In this document: piece after piece, positions 1-7,858 of the stretch | Position numbering within the stretch: position 1 is the stretch's first letter | Layout: every line of letters starts with the position of its first letter | Source of the DNA: Sporichthyaceae bacterium | Lineage (GTDB): Bacteria; Actinomycetota; Actinomycetes; Sporichthyales; Sporichthyaceae | Length of the DNA: 60,249 nt | Direction of reading: 5' to 3' | NCBI GenBank assembly: GCA_036269075.1 | Contig: DATASX010000100.1 | Location: forward strand, 1 to 60,249 | Position numbers and translations under genes: made by a program | Notes under the pieces: model-generated | The model's database searches: none | The model's input: the letters and a program-made list of their open reading frames with translations, nothing else | What the model was told of the DNA's origin: nothing

Positions 1-132
1 GCGCCCTTCCACATGTCGGGACGGGCGCGCGACACGTCAGAAGATGGGTATCTGGGGCGCCGCCGCACCCGGAGGACGGGGCGGGTGGGGCGCCCGCCAT
101 AGTGATCCGGGATCGCGACGGCTGGGGACGAG
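1..132. other. Left-edge non-coding stretch
   Basis: No gene is supported here. It ends in the ribosome-binding region of the first SDR gene, GGGGACGAG just before ATG 133. A single CGTCAGA half-site of the dispersed palindrome described below lies near 35-41. Confidence 0.5.
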
Positions 133-894
133 ATGAGCAGCGATACGCAGCACGACCTGGCGTTCGTAACTGGCGGCGCGGGCGGCATCGGTGGCGCGGT
201 CTGCCGCGGGCTCGCCGCAGCCGGCCGGCGGGTCGTCGTCGTCGACCTCGAACCGGACCGCGCCGCGGCGGCCGCGGCCGAACTGCCCGGCGCCGGTCAC
301 CTCGGGATCGGACTGGACGTCGCCGACACCGCTGCGGTTCGCGCGGCCGTGGAGCAGGTGGAGACCGACCACGGTGGCATCGGCGTGCTGGTCAACGTCG
401 CCGGCTGGGACCGCTTCATGGCCTTCGTCGACAGCACCCCGGAGTTCTGGGACCGGGTCATCGCAGTCAACTACCGCGGCGCGCTGAACACGGTGCACGC
501 GGTCCTGCCCCGGATGGTCGACCGCGGCTACGGCCGCATCGTCTCGGTCGCCTCCGACGCCGCGCGGGTCGGATCGTCGCTGGAGTCGGTCTACGCGGGC
601 TCCAAGGGTGCCGTCGTGGCGTTCTCGAAGAGCGTGGCCCGCGAGGTCGCCCGGCACAGCATCACCGTCAACGTGGTCTGCCCCGGTCCCACCGACACCC
701 CGCTGATCCGGGGCATGGCGGACGAGCTCGGCGACGGCGCCAAGTTCGTCGAGTCGCTGACCCGGGCGATCCCCATGCGCCGGTTGGCCACGCCGGAGGA
801 CATCGCGCCCGCGGTGGTGTTCCTGACCTCCGACGGGGCCGGCTACATCACCGGCCAGACACTGTCCGTCAGCGGCGGACTGACGATGGCCTGA
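133..894 (+). CDS. SDR family NAD(P)-dependent oxidoreductase
   Basis: Classical short-chain dehydrogenase of 253 residues, the usual length. The Rossmann motif TGGAGGIG is at residues 13-20, an NVAG-type motif near 88-91, and the catalytic set is intact with Ser near 138-141, Tyr154 and Lys158 (YAGSK). The C-terminus, GYITGQTLSVSGG, is typical of the family. It would oxidise or reduce a hydroxyl/keto group with NAD(P); the best family analogy is hydroxyacyl-CoA dehydrogenases of ring degradation, but that is inference. ATG 133 follows GGGGACGAG. The F420-type oxidoreductase starts 22-28 nt after its stop on the same strand, so the two are probably one transcript, with acyl-CoA genes just beyond. 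Confidence 0.9.
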   Translation: MSSDTQHDLAFVTGGAGGIGGAVCRGLAAAGRRVVVVDLEPDRAAAAAAELPGAGHLGIGLDVADTAAVRAAVEQVETDHGGIGVLVNVAGWDRFMAFVDSTPEFWDRVIAVNYRGALNTVHAVLPRMVDRGYGRIVSVASDAARVGSSLESVYAGSKGAVVAFSKSVAREVARHSITVNVVCPGPTDTPLIRGMADELGDGAKFVESLTRAIPMRRLATPEDIAPAVVFLTSDGAGYITGQTLSVSGGLTMA

Positions 895-916
895 GTCGGC
901 ACCGACAACACCTGGA

Positions 917-1954
917 GTGAGCATGCAGATCGACGTCATGGCCGGCCCCCGGCGGTGGGCCGATGTGGCCGCAATCGCCCGGGCGGTGCAGGCCGCGGGC
1001 TTCACCGGGATGACGTTCACCGAGACCGGCCAGACACCGTGGATGGGCATCGCGGCCGCCGCGAACGCGGCCCCGTCGCTGAACTTCACCACCGGCGTCG
1101 CGGTGGCCTTCCCGATCAGCCCGATGATGGCCGCGAGCATCGCGTGGGAGCTCGCCGACAACACCGGCGGCAGATTCCGCCTCGGCCTCGGCAGCCAGGT
1201 CAAGGCGCACATCGAACGCCGGTACGGCGTCCCCTTCGACCCGCCCGGCCCGCGGCTGCGCGACTATGTGCTCGCGGTCCAGGACGTGCTCGCCGCGTTC
1301 CGCCGGGAGTCCAAGCTGGACCACCACAGCCAGCATCACGAGATGACCCTGCTGCCCGCACAGTGGTTGCCGCCGCTGCACGACCATGGCCACGTCAAGG
1401 TCGACATCTCCGCGGTCGGGCCGTGGATGTGCCGCATGGCCGGGGAGTTCGCCGACGGCATCCACGTCCACCCGTTGCACTCGATGCACTACCTGGAGAG
1501 CCGCCTGCTCCCGTCGGTGCGCGAGGGCCTGGACCGCGCCGGGCGCAAGCCGGACGCCGTCGACCTGCTGATCCCGGTCTTCATCGTGCCCGGCGACTCC
1601 GTGGAGGAACGCGCGTTCCTCACCGAGCGGGCCCGCGAGCAGATCGCCTTCTACGGCTCGACCCGCAACTACGCCTTCCAGTTCGACGACCTCGGGTTCA
1701 CCGGGACCAGCGAACGACTCAACACGCTGCTCAAGGCCGGCGACCGCGAGGGCCTGATCGAGACGATCACCGAGGAGATGCTCGAGCAGTTCGCGATCGT
1801 CGGCCCGTGGGAGGAGATCGCGGACCGGGTCCGGGCCCGATACGGCGACCACGCCGAGCGGGTCATCTCCTACCTGACCCTCGACGACCTCGACCGCAAC
1901 CCGGACAACCTCGGCCGCTGGGGCGAGATCGCGCGGGCCGTCGCCGCCGACTGA
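917..1954 (+). CDS. LLM class F420-dependent oxidoreductase (TIGR03617-like)
   Basis: Luciferase-like monooxygenase fold, about 345 residues. These enzymes transfer hydride between coenzyme F420 and an organic substrate. Seen: an N-terminal strand IDVMAGP, FTTGVAVAF near 55-64, and GRFRLGLGSQVKAHIERRYG near 90-110, the pattern of the TIGR03617 subgroup. The start is ambiguous: GTG 917, or ATG 923 with GGAG 5 nt upstream; the second gives a better Shine-Dalgarno spacing. Its TGA stop lies inside a near-perfect copy of the CTGACG-N3-CGTCAG palindrome shared with the stop of the convergent malic enzyme. The substrate cannot be read from sequence. Confidence 0.87.
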   Translation: MSMQIDVMAGPRRWADVAAIARAVQAAGFTGMTFTETGQTPWMGIAAAANAAPSLNFTTGVAVAFPISPMMAASIAWELADNTGGRFRLGLGSQVKAHIERRYGVPFDPPGPRLRDYVLAVQDVLAAFRRESKLDHHSQHHEMTLLPAQWLPPLHDHGHVKVDISAVGPWMCRMAGEFADGIHVHPLHSMHYLESRLLPSVREGLDRAGRKPDAVDLLIPVFIVPGDSVEERAFLTERAREQIAFYGSTRNYAFQFDDLGFTGTSERLNTLLKAGDREGLIETITEEMLEQFAIVGPWEEIADRVRARYGDHAERVISYLTLDDLDRNPDNLGRWGEIARAVAAD

Positions 1955-1965
1955 CGGGCAGTCAG
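1951..1965. repeat. Near-perfect CTGACG-N3-CGTCAG palindrome between convergent genes
   Basis: CTGACG GGC AGTCAG has one mismatch to the dispersed palindrome. The TGA at 1952-1954 stops the oxidoreductase, and the TCA at 1962-1964 is the stop codon of the malic enzyme on the other strand, so one element ends two convergent genes that are 7 nt apart. Confidence 0.6.
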
Positions 1966-3674
1966 ATCGCTTGCACCTGCGGATAGGACGGGCGCCACAT
2001 CGCCTCGTGGATCTGCTGCACCGGGTCGGTCAACGGGGTACGCGCCAGCCCCTCGCGGGCGGCGGCCTTGGCGACCGAGGCGGCCACCGCGGCGGAGACC
2101 GCCCGCAGATCGGTCACCGGCGGCAGTAGCGACGCGCCCGCCCCGCTGCCCGGGGCGATGTCGGCCAGCGTCTGCGCCGCCGCCATCAACATGCCGTCGC
2201 TGACCCGGCTCGCCCGCGACGCAATCACGCCCAGGCCGAGGCCGGGGAAGATCAGGGCGTTGTTCGCCTGGGCCACGGTGTGTGTCACGCCGGCGTGTTC
2301 GACCGCCGGGAACGGGCTGCCGGTGGCCACCAGCACCGCACCGTCGGTCCATCGGATCAGGTCGCCCGGCAGCGCCTCGCACTTGGAGGTGGGGTTGGAC
2401 AACGGCATGACGATCGGTCGGGCAGTGTTCGCGGCCATGTCGCGCACGATCGCCTCGGTGAACGCGGCCGGTTGCGCCGAGGTCCCGATGAGCATGGTCG
2501 GGGCGACCTCGCGGACGACGTCGGCCAGCGTGGGCACACCGCCGTCCTTGGCCCAGCCCCCGGTGTCCTGCGGGGTCCGCGCGTAGGGGAGTTGGAAGTC
2601 GCGGATCGTGGCGGCCTGATCGGTGGTCAGCAGGCCGCGACTGCCCAGGGCGTAGATGTTGGCCGTCGCGACGTCCCGTGGCAGTCCGTCCGCGACCATG
2701 GCGTCGCACAGCATGTCCGCAATGCCGATGCCTGCGGTGCCGGCGCCGTGGATCACGATGCGTTGGTCGCGCATCCTGGAGCCGATCGAGCGTACGGCGG
2801 CCAACGCGGCGGCCAGCACCACCGCGGCCGTGCCCTGCATGTCGTCGTTGAACGTGCAGCACCGCTGGGCGTAGGTAGTCAGCACCCGCCGGGCGTTGCC
2901 CGCCGCGAGGTCCTCCCAGTGCAGCATCGCGTTCGGGAACACCCTGCCGACGGCTTCGACGAAGGACTCGATGAACTCGTCGTACCGGTCGCCGCGGACG
3001 CGGGCGTGCCGGATGCCGAGATAGACGTCGTCGTTGAGCAGCGCGAGGTTGTCCGTGCCGGTGTCGAGCATGACCGGCAGCACCCGGCGCGGGTGGATCC
3101 CGGCGGCGGCGGTGTAGACGGCGAGCTTGCCCACGGCGATCTGGGCCCCGCCCACGCCCCAGTCCCCGATGCCGAGGATGCCTTCGCCGTCGGTGGCCAC
3201 GATCAGGTCGACGTCGTCGGCCGTCGCGCCCGTGTTACGCAGTCGGGCCTCGATCTCCTCGGGGTGATCGACCGACAGGTAGGCGCCACGCGGGCGGCGG
3301 AACTCATGGCTGAATCGCTCGATCGCGGTGCCGATCGTCGGGGTGTAGACGATCGGGAGCATCTCCTCGATGTGCTCGGCCAGCAGGCTGTAGAACAGCA
3401 CCTCGTTGCGGTCGCGCAGGTTGCCCAGGTACACGTGCTTGTCCAGCGGGGTGGGCTGCCGCAGGTACTGGCCGTAGACCCGGCGCAGTTGGCCGTCCAT
3501 CGTCGAGACGCCGTCGGGCAGCAGGCCGGACAGGCGCAGCGCCTCGCGCTCGGCGTCGGTGAAGGCGGTGCCGCGGTTCAGGAGTGGGAGCGAGAGCACG
3601 GCGTGCCCCCGGACTCGCACCTGCGCGGTCCACGCGGAGCCGGAGCGCACCAGGTCGTACGGACGTTCGGTCAT
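1962..3674 (-). CDS. NAD-dependent malic enzyme (malate dehydrogenase, decarboxylating)
   Basis: Large-subunit malic enzyme of 570 residues, the size of the MaeA/SfcA type (short bacterial forms are about 400). It converts malate to pyruvate and CO2 while reducing NAD(P). Seen in order: LPIVYTPTIGTAIERFSHEF (substrate domain with the catalytic Tyr), ATDGEGILGIGDWG, GGAQIAVGKLAVY (catalytic Lys), TFNDDMQGTAAV (metal-binding Asp pair) and a Rossmann segment IVIHGAGTAGIGIADM. I start at ATG 3674 (MTERPYDLV), not at the longer in-frame Met at 3722, because the extra 16 residues are not family-like. Divergent from the thiolase across an AT-rich 125-bp spacer. Confidence 0.92.
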   Translation of the reverse strand: MTERPYDLVRSGSAWTAQVRVRGHAVLSLPLLNRGTAFTDAEREALRLSGLLPDGVSTMDGQLRRVYGQYLRQPTPLDKHVYLGNLRDRNEVLFYSLLAEHIEEMLPIVYTPTIGTAIERFSHEFRRPRGAYLSVDHPEEIEARLRNTGATADDVDLIVATDGEGILGIGDWGVGGAQIAVGKLAVYTAAAGIHPRRVLPVMLDTGTDNLALLNDDVYLGIRHARVRGDRYDEFIESFVEAVGRVFPNAMLHWEDLAAGNARRVLTTYAQRCCTFNDDMQGTAAVVLAAALAAVRSIGSRMRDQRIVIHGAGTAGIGIADMLCDAMVADGLPRDVATANIYALGSRGLLTTDQAATIRDFQLPYARTPQDTGGWAKDGGVPTLADVVREVAPTMLIGTSAQPAAFTEAIVRDMAANTARPIVMPLSNPTSKCEALPGDLIRWTDGAVLVATGSPFPAVEHAGVTHTVAQANNALIFPGLGLGVIASRASRVSDGMLMAAAQTLADIAPGSGAGASLLPPVTDLRAVSAAVAASVAKAAAREGLARTPLTDPVQQIHEAMWRPSYPQVQAI

Positions 3675-3799
3675 GCCCTGCAGTCTGCCGCAGCGTTGAG
3701 CGGGAGCCGCATACCGGAGCATTTATGCTACATACACATGGAGAAACGTGGGAATAGAGTAGAGTGTGGCGTCGGGTGCCACGTATCTGGAGGTTTCCA
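3675..3799. promoter_or_regulatory. Divergent promoter region between malic enzyme and thiolase
   Basis: An unusually AT-rich 125-bp spacer for this genome. It carries TATGCT at about 3725 and TAGAGT near 3760 as possible -10 elements for the rightward gene. GGAGG at 3789-3793 is the clear ribosome-binding site of the thiolase. No convincing -35 was found, so the exact promoters are not assigned. Confidence 0.4.
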
Positions 3800-4984
3800 A
3801 TGGGTGCCGTGTACGCCATCGACGCCTGCCGCACGCCGATCGGGAAGATCAAGGACGCGCTGTCCGGTGTGCGGCCCGACCACTTGTCCGCAGTCGTGCT
3901 GGCGGCACTGCTGGCTCGCGCGCCGCAGTTGGACCCGGCGACCGTCGACGACGTGTACTGGGGTGCTGCCAACCAGGCCGGTGAGGACAACCGGAACGTG
4001 GCGCGGATGGCTGCGCTGCTGGCGGGTCTGCCTGTCGACGTGCCGGGCGCGACGGTCAACCGGTTGTGCGGCTCGGGCATGGAGGCGCTCTCCGCCGGCG
4101 CCCGGGCGATCGCTGCCGGTGAGGCCGACGTCATCGTGGCCGGTGGGGTGGAGTCGATGACCCGCGCCCCGTTCGTGCTGCCCCGCTCGGACGAGGCCTT
4201 CCCGCGCGGTTTGGACGTGGTCGACACCCGGCTGGGCTGGCGGCTGGTTTCCCCCTGGATGACGGAGAAGTACCCGCCGATCAGCCTCGGTGAGACCGCT
4301 GAGAACGTCGCCGACCGCTACGGGATCAGCCGGGAGCGCCAGGACCGCCTCGCGGCCCGCAGCCACGCGAACGCCGCCGCCGCCTGGGCTGCGGGCCGCT
4401 TCGCCGACGAGATCGTCCCGGTGGACCTGCCGGAGGGTTCGCTGAGCGCGGACGAGGGAGTCAAAGCAGATCTGACGATGGATCAGTTGCGCACCCGGAA
4501 GCCGGCGTTCCGAACGGGCGGCTCGGTCACCGCGGGAAACTCCTCGCCGTTGAACGACGGCGCCGCGGTGGTCCTGCTCATGTCCGAGTCCGCAGTGAAC
4601 CGGGTCGGGCTGAACCCGCTGGCGCGCTACGTCGGTTCCGGTGCCGCGGGCGTGCACCCGGACTACATGGGCATCGGCCCGGTCCCGGTCATGCGAAAGG
4701 TTCTGCGGCGCGCCGGTTGGACGACCGACGACCTGGACCTCATCGAGGTGAACGAGGCCTTCGCAGCACAGGGGCTGGCCGTGTGCGACGAGCTCAAGCT
4801 CGACCCCGACAGGGTGAACGTCAACGGCGGCGCGATCGCGATCGGGCACCCGCTGGGCTGCTCCGGCGCGCGGATCGTCACGACCCTGTTGCACGAACTA
4901 CGTCGTCGCGGGGGCGGCCGGGGCGCGGCCACGATGTGCATCGGGGTCGGCCAGGGCATTGCCTCGCTGTGGGAAAGCACCTGA
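3800..4984 (+). CDS. Acetyl-CoA C-acyltransferase (thiolase)
   Basis: Thiolase of 394 residues, the family norm. It cleaves 3-ketoacyl-CoA with CoA or condenses two acyl-CoAs. All catalytic parts are visible: Cys90 in NRLCGSGMEAL, the GHPLGCSGAR motif with the catalytic His, NEAFAAQ, and a C-terminal CIGVGQGIA with the second Cys. ATG 3800 is chosen because GGAGG lies 6 nt before it; the in-frame GTG further upstream would precede the binding site. Neighbouring SDR and F420 genes suggest acyl-CoA or ring degradation, but the sequence alone does not separate degradative from biosynthetic thiolases. Confidence 0.93.
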   Translation: MGAVYAIDACRTPIGKIKDALSGVRPDHLSAVVLAALLARAPQLDPATVDDVYWGAANQAGEDNRNVARMAALLAGLPVDVPGATVNRLCGSGMEALSAGARAIAAGEADVIVAGGVESMTRAPFVLPRSDEAFPRGLDVVDTRLGWRLVSPWMTEKYPPISLGETAENVADRYGISRERQDRLAARSHANAAAAWAAGRFADEIVPVDLPEGSLSADEGVKADLTMDQLRTRKPAFRTGGSVTAGNSSPLNDGAAVVLLMSESAVNRVGLNPLARYVGSGAAGVHPDYMGIGPVPVMRKVLRRAGWTTDDLDLIEVNEAFAAQGLAVCDELKLDPDRVNVNGGAIAIGHPLGCSGARIVTTLLHELRRRGGGRGAATMCIGVGQGIASLWEST

Positions 4985-5483
4985 TCCGCCGGTGCGGCAC
5001 GCTCGCGGCACGACTTTGCGTGGTCAGGTTTATAGATCTTCGCTTTCGGTACGGAATATGTGCCGTCCGGTGCCTCGATCTCACTTCGCCTGTCACGGAA
5101 ATGATCTAGTCGAGCACGGGAAGCGCGCAACTATGCACATTAATTCCGGCTGTTCCCCAGGGCCGGTATTAGTCGGTAAGGCGGCCAAGCTCGCAAAGAG
5201 TGCGGCAAGACATAAGATCTTGGGTTTCCCGGCTTGTGTCCGTTTTGCCCGGATTTGGCCGCCCCATCTCTGTCCGTTCTGGACCAGTTTGTTGCGATTC
5301 GGCCCTCGGATCTGGCGTTCCGTCAGATGTCACGAACGACCCTTTTACCGCGTTGACGGGCCTCGGATCGCTGCTTACCGTCCAAATCCGAGTCCATTCG
5401 GTTGACGAAATCCGGGTGCCAATGATCGTCCGGAGCCGTCGAAAGCGCGCAATCAACGGTTCGGACGATCAGGAGTTCCCCAC
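4985..5483. promoter_or_regulatory. 500-bp AT-richer leader upstream of the secreted transglycosylase
   Basis: No gene is convincing here on either strand. The base composition is clearly less GC-rich than the flanks. It holds a one-mismatch palindrome copy (CTGGCG TTC CGTCAG, 5312-5326) and two TTGACG hexamers near 5354 and 5402 that could be -35 elements for the gene at 5484. I looked for the c-di-AMP (ydaO) riboswitch common before actinobacterial wall-lytic genes and could not recognise it. Confidence 0.4.
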
Positions 5484-6161
5484 ATGGCTGCCCACCGTCG
5501 ACTCAAGCGCCATACCTATCGCGAGACTGTCCTGAGCACCGCCGCCAGTGGTGTGCTGCTCGGCGGCACCGTGCTCGCGCTGGCCCCCGGCGCGCAGGCC
5601 GGCGAGGCCTCGCACTCCGCCAAGCCGGCCACGTCGGTGAGTGCCCCGCAGAAGACGCAGGACTGGGGCACCGAGGACTGCGACGACGAGGACGCCGACT
5701 GGTGCGACGGGTACGGCTACGGCGACGGTGATGACAACGGCGGCTGGTACTACGGCGACGAGGGCCAAGGGCGCCACCGCGGTGCACACAACTCCCACGA
5801 CCACCATCGCAAGCACCACAAGAACCATGGCCGGCACCGCAAGCAGGGCCCTGGAGACCACGTCAGTGGGAACAAGGCCAGGTATCAGGAAATGGCCCGC
5901 GAGATGATCCATAACGACGCGCAGTTCAGCTGCTTCTCCCACATCATCAAGCGGGAGAGCGACTGGGACCCGCGCGCCGGCAACCGGCGGGGCGCCTACG
6001 GCCTGCCGCAGGCGTTGCCCGGCCGCAAGATGGCCTCGGCCGGCGCGGACTGGCGCACCAACCCGCGCACGCAGATCCGCTGGGCGATCCACTACATGGA
6101 CGAGCGGTACGGCTCGCCGTGTGCCGCCTGGGCGCACTGGCGGCACCACCACAACTACTGA
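5484..6161 (+). CDS. Secreted transglycosylase-like (lysozyme-fold) cell-wall protein
   Basis: 225 residues. A signal peptide occupies about 1-40 (VLLGGTVLALAPGAQA). A very unusual linker follows: an acidic Asp/Gly/Trp/Tyr segment at 64-93, then a His/Lys/Arg segment at 98-120. The C-terminal 95 residues form a soluble-lytic-transglycosylase-like domain, with putative catalytic Glu158 in IIKRESDWDPRAGN, an AYGLPQALPG motif, and a WRTNPRTQIRWAIHYM end as in actinobacterial and lactobacillar peptidoglycan-active exoproteins. It probably cleaves or binds glycan strands outside the membrane. The opposed-charge linker might bind metal or wall polymers, which is inference. Confidence 0.85.
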   Translation: MAAHRRLKRHTYRETVLSTAASGVLLGGTVLALAPGAQAGEASHSAKPATSVSAPQKTQDWGTEDCDDEDADWCDGYGYGDGDDNGGWYYGDEGQGRHRGAHNSHDHHRKHHKNHGRHRKQGPGDHVSGNKARYQEMAREMIHNDAQFSCFSHIIKRESDWDPRAGNRRGAYGLPQALPGRKMASAGADWRTNPRTQIRWAIHYMDERYGSPCAAWAHWRHHHNY

Positions 6162-6171
6162 TCCACCCACT

Positions 6172-6215
6172 ACGTCAGCGAAAGCGAGCGCTGTAGCGCA
6201 CGCTTTCGCTGACGT
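6172..6215. terminator. Strong 15-bp inverted repeat, bidirectional terminator candidate
   Basis: Arms 6172-6186 (ACGTCAGCGAAAGCG) and 6201-6215 are perfect reverse complements around a 14-nt loop. It sits between the convergent transglycosylase and lipoprotein genes, 11 nt after the first stop, which suits a bidirectional terminator. No T-tract follows on either strand. The outer part of each arm contains the CGTCAG half-site of the dispersed palindrome. Confidence 0.65.
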
Positions 6216-6253
6216 GAGCGGAGGGCTCGCGTGGTCTTGCGGGTGGTGCGTGG

Positions 6254-6718
6254 TCAGCCGGCGGTCGGGCCGCTCGGCGCGCCACCGGGGGGAGCGCCCG
6301 CCGAGCCACCCGCCGTGGAGCCGGCGGTCGGCGCACCGGCGTCGGAACCGGCGGGGGCAGTCGAGTCCGCGCCGCCCTTCTTGTCCTTCTTGTGCTTGTC
6401 GTAGGCGATGGCACCGTTGCTCTGACCGCCCGGCACGCCGCCGACGGCCCCGCCCGGAGCGCTGCCGGTGGTGCCACCAGGGGCGCCCGCCGTACCCGGG
6501 GTGCCGGTGGTGCCACCGCCCGGGGCGCCGGACTCACCCGCGCCGCTCGACGAAGGCGCCGGGGGTGCGGGCGTGGCGGCGGGCGCCACCGCGGGCGGCG
6601 GATTGGTCTCGGCCGTGCTGGTGGACGGGGTCCCCGTGCTGCAGGCAGCCAGCGCGAGGCCGGCGGCTGCGACGACGGGGAGGAACTTGCAGACTGCAGA
6701 AGGCAGACGTCGATTCAC
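6254..6718 (-). CDS. Low-complexity secreted lipoprotein
   Basis: 154 residues from GTG 6718, which is preceded by GGAG about 7 nt upstream; the longer in-frame ORF back to 7123 is not coding-like. Signal peptide with lipobox LAAC at residues 23-26, so Cys26 would be lipidated and the protein anchored outside the membrane. The mature part is almost entirely Gly/Pro/Ala/Thr/Ser with one basic patch, DKHKKDKKGG. No domain or function is recognisable. It may be a wall-spanning spacer or a surface display protein. Confidence 0.7.
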   Translation of the reverse strand: MNRRLPSAVCKFLPVVAAAGLALAACSTGTPSTSTAETNPPPAVAPAATPAPPAPSSSGAGESGAPGGGTTGTPGTAGAPGGTTGSAPGGAVGGVPGGQSNGAIAYDKHKKDKKGGADSTAPAGSDAGAPTAGSTAGGSAGAPPGGAPSGPTAG

Positions 6719-7138
6719 TTGGAAACTCCTTGATTCCAGGCGGGCGCGGATTCGCCCACCGGCGTTCTGGATGGTTCTTCGGTGAACGTCCGGGCGCTCG
6801 CACCGGACGCGGATCCCACGCTGCAGGGACCAGGGGGGTCGCCGTTTCCTCGACGACCGACTGGGTTCGCGTTCATGAACCGCAGTGATTCCATTCAGGC
6901 ATCGCCCGGTGGCGATGTCCAGCAACCGGGCACCGTGTCGCGGTTGTGGTAGTCGAGCGGCGGCGTGTCGCTGACCTGGCAGTTCCGGCTGCGCTGCGGC
7001 GTGCGGCCGCCGGCGAGCATTCACCCGTTCGGGCGAACCCCGCGCGTTGCGGACTACTGACGCCGACTCACCTGACGATACGTCAGATCCCGTGCCGGCA
7101 AGGACCACCACGCCTTTCCACAAGACGTGTTGGTCGAT
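6719..7138. promoter_or_regulatory. Intergenic region with one perfect palindrome
   Basis: 420 bp with no supported gene. It should hold the promoter of the lipoprotein and the 3' end of the SDR operon. The perfect palindrome copy at 7072-7086 lies here, 53 bp beyond the SDR stop codon. Confidence 0.4.
7072..7086. repeat. Perfect palindrome CTGACG ATA CGTCAG
   Basis: One of the seven perfect copies of the dispersed palindrome. It is intergenic, downstream of the leftward SDR gene ending at 7139. Confidence 0.85.
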
Positions 7139-7843
7139 TCAGAGCAACATCGTGCCGCCGTCGATGTAGAGGTCGATGCCGTTGACAGACTGATTGCCTA
7201 CCAGGAACTCCACCGCGTCGACGATGTCGGCGGTCGTGGCCAGTCGTCCAGTCGGCGTCCGGGCCACCACCGGCGCCAGGACCTCTGCGGGCTTCGCCGC
7301 CCAGAAAGGGGTGTCGCCAACCAGTCCGGGATGGATGGCGTTGACGCGCACCGGCGCGAGTTCGACGGCCATGGTGCGCATCAGGCCGCTGATCCCACCG
7401 TTGATCGTGGATACCGTCGTCGAACCCGGGTAGGGACGATCCTTCGCCCGGCCGCCGAACAGCACGACCGCCGCCCGGTCGGTGAACCGTGGCGAAAGCG
7501 TGTGCACAACCTCGGTGTAGCCGACCAGTTTCAGCAACGTCAGGCGCCGGGCCTCGGGCAACTTGTACTCCCGCACCGAGTTCAGGTCGCGTTCGATCGC
7601 CGCAACGATCAGGTTGTCGACCGGACCGACATCGCCCAGCGCGGCCTCGATCTGCTCCGGCTCGGCCAGATCGAAGGCGACGCCCCGGACCTCGCCACCG
7701 AGTTCCGCGGCGGTCGACTTGGCGCGTGCGGCATCGCGGCCGGTGACCACGACGCGATGACCCGTCTGCGCGAACCGCGCAGCCACGGCCCGCCCGAGGC
7801 CTGACGTGCCACCGACGACGACCGTGCACGGCTGCGCAATCAT
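7139..7843 (-). CDS. SDR-fold protein lacking the catalytic Tyr/Lys
   Basis: 234 residues with a clear Rossmann start: VVVGGTSGLGRAV gives the glycine-rich loop at 11-17, and NLIV stands where NNAG usually is. The C-terminal VNAIHPG and LYIDGG motifs are classical SDR. The catalytic stretch does not fit: aligned to YxxxK, the sequence VSTINGGISGLMR puts Val144 in place of Tyr and Asn148 in place of Lys, with Gly near the catalytic Ser. It may bind nucleotide without the standard chemistry. It follows the 3-hydroxyisobutyrate-dehydrogenase-like gene by 15 nt, so the two are very likely co-transcribed. Confidence 0.83.
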   Translation of the reverse strand: MIAQPCTVVVGGTSGLGRAVAARFAQTGHRVVVTGRDAARAKSTAAELGGEVRGVAFDLAEPEQIEAALGDVGPVDNLIVAAIERDLNSVREYKLPEARRLTLLKLVGYTEVVHTLSPRFTDRAAVVLFGGRAKDRPYPGSTTVSTINGGISGLMRTMAVELAPVRVNAIHPGLVGDTPFWAAKPAEVLAPVVARTPTGRLATTADIVDAVEFLVGNQSVNGIDLYIDGGTMLL

Positions 7844-7858
7844 CGGGTCGTCCTCCCC

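Noticed and set aside
4985-5483. c-di-AMP (ydaO) riboswitch before the wall-lytic gene
   Set aside because: The expected conserved blocks were looked for and not found; only AT-richness and one palindrome copy are present.
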